Shown here: piece by piece, positions 16,109-21,816 of the stretch
Layout of the letters: each line of letters begins with the position of its first letter
Numbering within the stretch: the stretch's first letter is position 1
Assembly (NCBI GenBank): GCA_902461085.1
Contig: CABPWH010000034.1
Location: 1 to 21,816 of the forward strand
Direction: 5' to 3'
Length of the DNA stretch: 21,816 nucleotides
DNA from: an uncultured Collinsella sp.
GTDB taxonomy: Bacteria > Actinomycetota > Coriobacteriia > Coriobacteriales > Coriobacteriaceae
The notes under the pieces: generated by a model
What the model was told of the DNA's origin: nothing
Database searches by the model: none
What the model saw: the letters and a program-made list of their open reading frames with translations, nothing else
Program-made: the position numbers and the translations under genes

Positions 16109-16620
16109 ACTGTTCAAACGCCTTCGAGCAGGACAAGATTCGTTTTGGGGGAGGGTCGATTCTTGGTAGCCATTCCCTCCGTTTCGTCTGGCTACTTCGC
16201 AAATGCCAATCCTCCCATAACCCCATGTGGCGCTTCCTGCGAAAGAAGATGCAGGCGCATTACGGCCTTGAGATACCGGGACAAGCGACTATCGGGGAGG
16301 GGTTCTACATCGGTCATGCTTACGGTATCACCGTGAACCCCGATGCGGTTATCGGTCGAAATTGCAACATCCACAAGGGTGTGACGATTGGGCAGGAGAA
16401 CCGCGGCAAGCGCAAGGGAGCTTCGGTGCTCGGTGACTGTGTTTGGCTCGGCGTCAACTCTACCGTTGTCGGAGCTGTAACGATTGGGGACGATGTGCTG
16501 ATTGCCCCCAACAGCTATGTGAACTGCGACGTGCCGAGCCACTCGATTGTTATCGGGAACCCCTGCAGGATCATCCCTCGGGATAACGCTACCGAGGGCT
16601 ATGTGAACAAACGCGTTTAA
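16105..16620 (+). CDS. CysE-fold (left-handed beta-helix) O-acetyltransferase
   Basis: 171-residue acetyl-CoA-dependent transferase with hexapeptide repeats from about residue 57. It resembles serine acetyltransferase but lacks the long N-terminal helical domain of CysE. H71 (IGHAYGI) matches the catalytic His of CysE, while the partner Asp is Glu-like (E56) and the CysE DRHP loop reads KRKG, so serine is an unlikely acceptor. By context it probably O-acetylates a sugar of the repeat unit. The start ATG overlaps the epimerase stop (ATGA at 16105-16108), so translation is coupled. Base composition is somewhat less G/C-rich than its neighbours. Confidence 0.88.
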   Translation: MNCSNAFEQDKIRFGGGSILGSHSLRFVWLLRKCQSSHNPMWRFLRKKMQAHYGLEIPGQATIGEGFYIGHAYGITVNPDAVIGRNCNIHKGVTIGQENRGKRKGASVLGDCVWLGVNSTVVGAVTIGDDVLIAPNSYVNCDVPSHSIVIGNPCRIIPRDNATEGYVNKRV

Positions 16621-16649
16621 TTACTTATTTGAATGGAGAGCGGCTTAGC

Positions 16650-17117
16650 ATGGACCTTTCCAAGGCCAAGATTTGCATCCCCAGCTCGAGCGGCGGGCAC
16701 CTCACGCACATGTGGCTCCTGAGACCTGTATGGGAACGTGCGGCTGATCGATTCTGGGTGACCTTCGACAAGGAGGACGCGAACTCTCTTCTGGAAGGGG
16801 AGCGTGTCTACCATTGCCACTACCCGACGAACCGCAACATCCCGAACCTGCTGAAGAACACGGTTCTCGCCTGGAAGGTGCTCCGCAAGGAGCGTCCCGA
16901 CCTGATCATCAGCTCCGGTGCCGCGGTTGCGGTGCCGTTCTTCCTGATCGGAAAGATGCTCGGGTCCAAATGCGTCTACGTGGAGGTCTTCGACCGCGTG
17001 GACAAGCCCACGATGACCGGTCGCATGCTCAACGGCGTGGCCGACTTATTCGTAGTGCAGTGGCCAGAACAGCTCGATGTCTACATGAGCGCCGTTGACC
17101 TCGGCTCTATCTTCTAG
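16650..17117 (+). CDS. Alg14/PssD-type glycosyltransferase membrane-anchor subunit
   Basis: 155 residues, like the Alg14, Cps14F and PssD proteins that bind the acceptor lipid side and recruit the catalytic half of a split glycosyltransferase. SSSGGHL at 12-18 is the Rossmann signature; ISSGAAVAVPFFLIGKMLG forms a hydrophobic segment; VYVEVFDRVDKPTMTGRML and VQWPEQ are family blocks. The start at 16650 has GGAGAG about ten bases upstream; a TTG at 16629 is a weaker option. The partner gene follows after 12 bases. Confidence 0.9.
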   Translation: MDLSKAKICIPSSSGGHLTHMWLLRPVWERAADRFWVTFDKEDANSLLEGERVYHCHYPTNRNIPNLLKNTVLAWKVLRKERPDLIISSGAAVAVPFFLIGKMLGSKCVYVEVFDRVDKPTMTGRMLNGVADLFVVQWPEQLDVYMSAVDLGSIF

Positions 17118-17129
17118 GGAAGGACGCGC

Positions 17130-17615
17130 ATGGTATTCGTGACCGTGGGTACCCACGAGCAGCAGTTCGACCGCCTGGTCAAGGCGGTCGACGACCTCAA
17201 GGCGGACGGGACGCTCGATGAGCCCGTCTATATCCAGACGGGTTACTCGACGTATGAGCCCGTCCACTGCGACCACTCGCAGTTCGTGCCGTTCCGACAG
17301 ATGAAGAGCTTCATGGAGGGTGCCGATGTGGTGATCACGCACGGCGGCCCCTCAAGCTTCATCGAGGCCATGGCCGCAGGCAAGGTGCCTGTCGTTGTGC
17401 CCCGCAGGGGCGACCTTGACGAGCACGTGAACAACCATCAGGCCGACTTCGTGCGCATCGTCGCGGAGCGCCAGGGCGGAATCGTGCCCGTCTACGACGT
17501 CGCAGGCCTTTCCGCCGCCATCGATCGCGCCCGCGAGCTCTCGCGCGGCGTCACTTTTAAGAGCCACAACGCCGAGTTCTGCCGAGAGCTCGAAAGACTA
17601 ATAGAAGGAATTTAA
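17130..17615 (+). CDS. Alg13/PssE-type glycosyltransferase catalytic subunit
   Basis: 161-residue C-terminal GT-B half (GT28-like). MVFVTVGTHEQQFDRLVKAV is the canonical start, THGGPSSFIEAMAAGKVPVVVPR (residues 70-92) binds the nucleotide-sugar donor, and DEHVNNHQ follows. It works with the preceding Alg14-like protein; in known systems the pair adds the second sugar to the lipid-linked glucose (Cps14F/G transfers galactose, PssD/E glucuronate). With ugd and the uronate epimerase nearby, a uronate donor is plausible. Strong AAGGA ribosome-binding site. Confidence 0.92.
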   Translation: MVFVTVGTHEQQFDRLVKAVDDLKADGTLDEPVYIQTGYSTYEPVHCDHSQFVPFRQMKSFMEGADVVITHGGPSSFIEAMAAGKVPVVVPRRGDLDEHVNNHQADFVRIVAERQGGIVPVYDVAGLSAAIDRARELSRGVTFKSHNAEFCRELERLIEGI

Positions 17616-17619
17616 CCGC

Positions 17620-18750
17620 ATGACTAAACCCCGCGCCGGCATACTCAGCATGCAGAGGATCTACAACTACGGGTCCTTCCTGCAGGCTTTCGGCCTGAAG
17701 TCCATCCTGGAGTCCCTTGGCTGCGATGTGCAGTTCGTTGACTATAAGCCTGGCAAGTGCCTGGTCACGTCCCCGTCATCGAAGAAGGGCGTCGCCCGCA
17801 AGGCGGAGAAGGCCCTCGAGGTATTCCGCTACGACGCCCCGCTCAGGGACAAGCTCGCCTTCATCCGCTATAAACGCACCTACGCCCAGCGCTTCTACCC
17901 GATGCTAGGCGTCACCGAGGAGCCCAACCTTGACCCCGACATCGACCTCCTGGTCATCGGCAGCGACGAGGTGTTCAACTGCGTGCAGGATAACGCTAAT
18001 GTGGGCTTCACGCCCGCGCTTTTCGGCGACGGGTCGCGCGCCTGCCGTAAAGTGACCTACGCCGCCTCCTTCGGCAACACCACGCTCGACAAGCTTGATC
18101 GCTATGGCAAGCGCGACGAGGTCGCAGGCTACCTCAATGGCCTCGACGCCGTCTCGGCACGCGACGCAAACACGGGCGCCATTGTTGAGTCCCTGACGGG
18201 GGAAGCGCCGACCTTCAATTTGGATCCGGTGCTCGCCTACGACTATTTTGGCGAGTGCGGGCTGATTCCCGCCGAGGTCGACGAGGACCGCTACATGATC
18301 GCATACGGCTACTCGGGCCGTCTCACGCCCGAGGAGTGCGCCGCCGTGCGCGCCTACGCCGATCAGAGCGGCCTCAAGGTGCTCAACATCGGTGGGGTTC
18401 AGGGCGTCTGCGATCGCTTCGTGGATTGCTCGCCCTTTGAGGTGCTCGCTTACTTCAAGCATGCTGACGCCGTGGTGACCGACACATTCCACGGCACCAT
18501 CTTCTCGGCCATCTCCCACACGCCCTTCGCCTCCTTCGTGAGGAGCTCGGGCTACGGTAACTCCGAGAAGCTCACCGATCTGTTGAGCCGCCTGGGCCTG
18601 ACTTCCCGTGCTGCAACTGGGGCAGGAGAGCTCGCTGCCACTCTAGACGCGCCCGTGGACTGGGCCGCCACCGACGCAGTCGTTCGCGCGGGCCGCGATG
18701 CCGCACGCGCCTACCTTAAGAAGGAGGTCTCCGCATGTATACGGAGTTAA
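17620..18750 (+). CDS. Polysaccharide pyruvyl transferase family protein
   Basis: 376-residue GT-B-like enzyme of the CsaB/PssM family, which transfers pyruvate from phosphoenolpyruvate to sugars as a ketal. NYGSFLQAFGLKSILESLG (residues 16 onward) is the family N-terminal motif; VIGSDEVFN with D116 and DTFHGTIFS (residues 288-296) are the conserved core blocks. Four bases after the Alg13-like gene, with AAGGAA as ribosome-binding site, and overlapping the next gene by 16 bases. Some family members have other roles, so pyruvylation is likely, not certain. Confidence 0.88.
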   Translation: MTKPRAGILSMQRIYNYGSFLQAFGLKSILESLGCDVQFVDYKPGKCLVTSPSSKKGVARKAEKALEVFRYDAPLRDKLAFIRYKRTYAQRFYPMLGVTEEPNLDPDIDLLVIGSDEVFNCVQDNANVGFTPALFGDGSRACRKVTYAASFGNTTLDKLDRYGKRDEVAGYLNGLDAVSARDANTGAIVESLTGEAPTFNLDPVLAYDYFGECGLIPAEVDEDRYMIAYGYSGRLTPEECAAVRAYADQSGLKVLNIGGVQGVCDRFVDCSPFEVLAYFKHADAVVTDTFHGTIFSAISHTPFASFVRSSGYGNSEKLTDLLSRLGLTSRAATGAGELAATLDAPVDWAATDAVVRAGRDAARAYLKKEVSACIRS

Positions 18751-20495
18751 AGTCATACCAGATCATCATCGCCCTGCTCAAGGAGTACGGCATCCGCCAT
18801 CTAGTGCTCTCTGCCGGCAGCCGCAACGTCCCCTTCGTACACTCCGTCGAGGAGGATCCGTATTTCACCTGCTATTCCGTCGTCGATGAACGCAGCGCCG
18901 GCTACTTCGCGCTTGGGCTTGCTCAGGAGCTCGGCGAGCCCGTCGTGATCTCCTGCACCTCCTCCACGGCGACCTGCAACTACTGGCCGCCCGTCGCGGA
19001 GGCCTTCTACCAGGACGTGCCCCTCGTCGTACTCACGTCCGACCGCAACCCCGCCATGCTCGGGCAGTGGGAGGACCAGATGATCGACCAGGTTGGCATG
19101 TACGACCGTCACGTGCGCAAGTCCGTCAACCTGCCCATCATCAACGACACCGACGATGCACACTTCTGCGAACGTCTCGTCAACGAGGCCCTGCTCGAGC
19201 TCGATCACCACGGCACAGGCCCTATCCACATCAACGTGCCGATGAAGGCGTACAACAACTCGTTCAACGTCAAGGAGCTCCCGAAGGTCACTAGGATCCG
19301 CAGGGTCGAAACCGACCAGGCCGATGAGTGGGCCGCGTGCGCGGATCGTCTTTCTCGCGCCAAGCGCGTGCTCGTGGTCGCCGGCCAGCAGTCCTCTTGC
19401 CCCGCTGAGCTCGCGCGCGCCCTTGAGAGCTTCGCAGCTAGCTACGAGGTGGCCATTGCGGCCGAGTACATGGCGAACATCCCTCGCGAGCACGCCTTCA
19501 ACCCGACGCTATGCATGGAGTACCGTTACATCACGCCCAAAAAGTTCTCTGAGTTCTTGCCCGACGTGGTCATCACCTTCGGTGGCAACATGACTGCTGG
19601 CCTCAAGGATATGCTGCGTAAATTCGCAGGGTCCTATGAGCACTGGTCTATCAGCGAGGACGGTTCTGTCTGTGATATGTTCAGGAGCCTAACGAGGGTG
19701 TTCGAGTGCACGCCTGCTGAGTTCTTCTCGCGCATGGTCGATGCCTCTACGTGCGAGCCCGACGGGAGCTACCTTGCAGCCCTCAAGGCCTATGAGGCCT
19801 CCGCGACGGTACCGGAGCTTCCCTACTCGAACATGGCCGCCATCCGCAAGGTCGTCGAGCGAGTGCCGTCGGGATCCATCCTGCACCTTGCGATCAACAG
19901 CGCAATCCGCCTCACAAATTTCTTCAAACTTCAGCCGGGTGTCAAGGTCTACGCGAACATCGGCACGCACGGCATCGACGGCTGCCTCTCGTCCCTCCTG
20001 GGTCAGGCCGCGGCGAGCGGCAGGCCCAGCTATCTCGTGATCGGCGACCTTGCTTTCTTTTATGACATGAATGCGCTTCGCATTCGCCACGTGACTGACA
20101 AGGTGCGCATCCTCCTCCTCAACAATGAGGGCGGGGAGGAGTTTTACTTCAATAAGACGTGGAAGGACGAGGCTTCGGACCTTCACACCTGCGCTCGTCA
20201 CCACACCAAGGCTGAGGGCTGGGTGCGCGAATGCGGCTTCCGCTATCTGAGCGCGCATAATCCCGAGGAGCTCGACGCAGCAGTCGAGGAGTTCTTCGAT
20301 GACGACGCTGAGGGCCCCGTCCTGCTCGAGGTTTTTTCCGAGATGAGCGCGGACTCCAAGCTCGTCTACGACGTTTTCGACATGACCCGTCCCCGCGACG
20401 CGCAGTCAGAGGCGATCCGCAAGTCCAAGGAGCTCATCAAGGCGACCATCGGGCAGGAGAAGGCCCAGAAGATCGCCGGGATTTTCAAGAGGTAG
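18735..20495 (+). CDS. MenD-like thiamine-diphosphate enzyme in a glycan operon
   Basis: 586 residues with MenD-type domain order (ThDP Pyr-binding, middle, PP-binding). Cofactor residues are present: E52 in DERSAGYFALG activates ThDP, and GDLAFFYDMNAL (from G437) through NN at 463-464 forms the metal/diphosphate site. The LSAGSR (R30) and LTSDR (R104) arginines and DQMIDQVG match MenD. The NRGxxGIDG motif of MenD reads NIGTHGIDG here (I409 for Arg), the later Arg is Ala (about 426), and the middle-domain Lys-Arg pair is absent. Genuine MenD makes SEPHCHC for menaquinone, but no other men gene is near. Excellent AAGGAGG site; start overlaps the pyruvyl transferase. Probably a carboligase or decarboxylase for an unusual glycan building block. 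Confidence 0.85.
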   Translation: MYTELKSYQIIIALLKEYGIRHLVLSAGSRNVPFVHSVEEDPYFTCYSVVDERSAGYFALGLAQELGEPVVISCTSSTATCNYWPPVAEAFYQDVPLVVLTSDRNPAMLGQWEDQMIDQVGMYDRHVRKSVNLPIINDTDDAHFCERLVNEALLELDHHGTGPIHINVPMKAYNNSFNVKELPKVTRIRRVETDQADEWAACADRLSRAKRVLVVAGQQSSCPAELARALESFAASYEVAIAAEYMANIPREHAFNPTLCMEYRYITPKKFSEFLPDVVITFGGNMTAGLKDMLRKFAGSYEHWSISEDGSVCDMFRSLTRVFECTPAEFFSRMVDASTCEPDGSYLAALKAYEASATVPELPYSNMAAIRKVVERVPSGSILHLAINSAIRLTNFFKLQPGVKVYANIGTHGIDGCLSSLLGQAAASGRPSYLVIGDLAFFYDMNALRIRHVTDKVRILLLNNEGGEEFYFNKTWKDEASDLHTCARHHTKAEGWVRECGFRYLSAHNPEELDAAVEEFFDDDAEGPVLLEVFSEMSADSKLVYDVFDMTRPRDAQSEAIRKSKELIKATIGQEKAQKIAGIFKR

Positions 20496-20499
20496 TCGC

Positions 20500-21366
20500 A
20501 TGGGATTTAAAAGAGTTATTCGTAAAGCTGCAAAGCTTGTCCTGGCGTCGTCTCCAGAGAAGTTCGTGAATGTCGAAGTTGCGCAGGTGAGCGCGGGCAA
20601 CGTGCTTAAGGGAAAGACTGTCGTCATCACCGGAGGCGGGCGCGGGCTCGGGCTCGCCATGGCAGAAAAGTTCATTTCGGAGGGTGCCAAGGTCGTCATC
20701 TCTGGCCGCAAGGAGGCAACTCTCAAAGCTGCCTGCGAGAAACTTGGCTCCGACGTGTCCTATGTGGTTGCCGATGTCTCCGAGGCGGAGCGCGCAGGGG
20801 AGTTCCTAGACGCATGCGAGGTCAAGCTCGGCGGGCGCATCGACTGCCTGGTGAGCAACGCCGGCGTGAGCCTTCATGAGAATCGTTTCGACAACGTGAC
20901 CATCGAAGGTTTCGATAAGCAGTTCGCCATTAACATGCGCGGGGCGTATTTCCTTTGTCGCGAGTTTCTTTGCCGTAAGGAGCGCGAGAAGGAGCCCTCC
21001 GGCGAGCTCCTCGTGATCACGAGCGAGACGGGCGAGCAAGCCTACGACATCCCCTACGGTATGACCAAGGCCGCCATGGACAGCTTCGTGCGCGCGGCCT
21101 CCAGGCGGATGTACCCGCTCGGCGTTCGCGTGAACGCCGTGGCGCCCGGGGTCACGCTCTCCGACATGACGCGTGATTACGCGGAGGCGTCCGACGGCAA
21201 CATGTACCGCGAGTGCGCTTCGGGCCGCATCTTCAGGCCCGAGGAGGTCGCCGAGGTGGCATGCTTCCTCCTGAGCGACGCCTCCAAATGCGTCTCGGGC
21301 GAGGTTGTCCACACCAACGGCGGCAACCACATCAAGGCATTCTGGGACGTGAGCTGCGATGGGTAG
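20500..21366 (+). CDS. Short-chain dehydrogenase/reductase, partner of the MenD-like enzyme
   Basis: 288-residue classical SDR. A basic amphipathic N-terminal lead of about 38 residues (MGFKRVIRKAAKLV...) precedes the cofactor motif TGGGRGLG at 44-51; NAG at 120-122; catalytic S175, Y186 and K190 (SETG, YGMTK); VAPGVTLSDM. SGR at the end of the second beta strand favours NADP(H). Four bases after the MenD-like gene, so probably in the same pathway step, for example reducing the ketone made by that enzyme; the substrate is unknown. The lead may hold the protein at the membrane. Confidence 0.88.
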   Translation: MGFKRVIRKAAKLVLASSPEKFVNVEVAQVSAGNVLKGKTVVITGGGRGLGLAMAEKFISEGAKVVISGRKEATLKAACEKLGSDVSYVVADVSEAERAGEFLDACEVKLGGRIDCLVSNAGVSLHENRFDNVTIEGFDKQFAINMRGAYFLCREFLCRKEREKEPSGELLVITSETGEQAYDIPYGMTKAAMDSFVRAASRRMYPLGVRVNAVAPGVTLSDMTRDYAEASDGNMYRECASGRIFRPEEVAEVACFLLSDASKCVSGEVVHTNGGNHIKAFWDVSCDG

Positions 21367-21816
21367 GAGGGTCCTCGTGGTCCCGACCGGCGGGCTCCGC
21401 CGCGAGGGGATCACGTCCTCCATCCTGAGCTTCATGCGTTCTATGGACTTCGACGGGCTCGACGTCCGCGTGGCGGCCGTCTACAACAACGAGCCCGACG
21501 TGCTCGACGAGCTGAGGTCGCTGGGCTGCGAGGTCGTGGAGACCCCCGACAGGCGCTCCGAGACCCTGGGCTACGCGCGCTTCCTCCTCTCCTACATGAG
21601 GCGGGAGCGCATCGACGTGGCCCACGTGCACGGGAGCAGCTCGGTCATGGCCATAGAGCTGCGGTGTGCGCAGCTCGCGGGGGTACGCGAGAGGATTGCG
21701 CACTCGCACAACACCATGAGCGATGATGCCCGGCGCGACAAGATGCTCCGCCCCGTGTTCCGCGGCAGCTGGACGCGGGCGCTCGCCTGCGGCGAGGACG
21801 CCCGCCCTCGCCGACG
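21359..21816 (+). CDS. GT4-type glycosyltransferase, 3' end cut by window
   Basis: The frame opens at ATG 21359, overlapping the SDR stop codon by eight bases, and stays open to the window edge (152 codons seen). GTPs of this kind are GT-B fold: the N-terminal acceptor domain shows VLVVPTGGLRREGITSSIL, a VAHVHGSSSVMAIELRCAQLAG block and RIAHSHNT, all typical of EPS glycosyltransferases of the CapM/EpsF group. The donor-binding domain lies outside. The last few residues (GEDARPRR) depart from the usual GEDAG pattern, perhaps because of sequence error near a contig end. It would add a further sugar to the lipid-linked unit. Confidence 0.82.
   Translation, partial: MGRRVLVVPTGGLRREGITSSILSFMRSMDFDGLDVRVAAVYNNEPDVLDELRSLGCEVVETPDRRSETLGYARFLLSYMRRERIDVAHVHGSSSVMAIELRCAQLAGVRERIAHSHNTMSDDARRDKMLRPVFRGSWTRALACGEDARPRR

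Noticed and set aside
14390..16117. 575-codon open frame on the - strand over ugd and the epimerase
   Set aside because: Antisense shadow with biased composition; both + strand genes are clear.
18735..20495. Annotation as menaquinone MenD
   Set aside because: No other men gene nearby, location inside a glycan operon, and several substrate-binding basic residues appear replaced.
21780..21816. Frameshift in the last glycosyltransferase
   Set aside because: The final residues look atypical, but too little sequence remains before the edge to call a frameshift.

Overview
The window looks like a chromosomal segment of a high-GC Coriobacteriia-type gut actinobacterium, most likely Collinsella or a close relative. 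This rests on overall composition, on codon use rich in G/C-ending codons, on short palindromic repeat families between genes, and on protein flavour (short threonyl-tRNA synthetase, NusG paralogue heading a polysaccharide operon). No database search was possible, so the genus is inference.

Layout. (1) 1-4248, + strand: the 3' part of valS (5' end cut by the window), a spacer with a large palindrome and a terminator, then folC. (2) 4249-5922: an M24 (Xaa-Pro type) peptidase on the - strand, with repeat-rich gaps on both sides: two copies of a 25-bp-arm palindrome, a MITE-like inverted-repeat element, and a 15-bp-stem hairpin. (3) 5923-9157, - strand: a compact three-gene redox operon coding for a GlpA-like flavoprotein with a BFD-type Cys cluster, a second NAD(P)/FAD flavoprotein and a DUF1667 Cys protein, with a palindromic operator candidate in front. 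(4) 9158-9995: a gap with a tandemly duplicated 81-bp palindromic unit, then a small two-helix membrane protein with a double zinc ribbon. (5) 10136-12098: thrS with a clear promoter, a leader hairpin and two strong terminators. (6) 12100-21816 (runs off the edge), + strand: a surface-polysaccharide (capsule/EPS) operon of eleven tightly packed genes.

The polysaccharide operon starts with a LoaP/UpxY-type NusG paralogue. It continues with a phosphoglycosyl transferase that starts the lipid-linked unit, UDP-glucose dehydrogenase plus UDP-glucuronate 4-epimerase (UDP-GlcA and UDP-GalA supply), a CysE-fold acetyltransferase, a split Alg14/Alg13-type glycosyltransferase, a polysaccharide pyruvyl transferase, a MenD-like thiamine-diphosphate enzyme, a short-chain dehydrogenase and a GT4-type glycosyltransferase cut by the window end. 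The predicted product is an acidic, uronic-acid-containing, probably acetylated and pyruvylated glycan.

Two things stand out. First, the likely promoter region of this operon is bracketed by a perfect 15-bp inverted repeat about 92 bp apart, with a perfect TATAAT inside pointing away from the operon into bidirectional terminators. That is the architecture expected of an invertible (phase-variable) promoter. Second, the MenD-like enzyme keeps the thiamine-diphosphate machinery but lacks basic residues used by true MenD, so it and the adjacent SDR may make an undescribed sugar or cyclitol modification.
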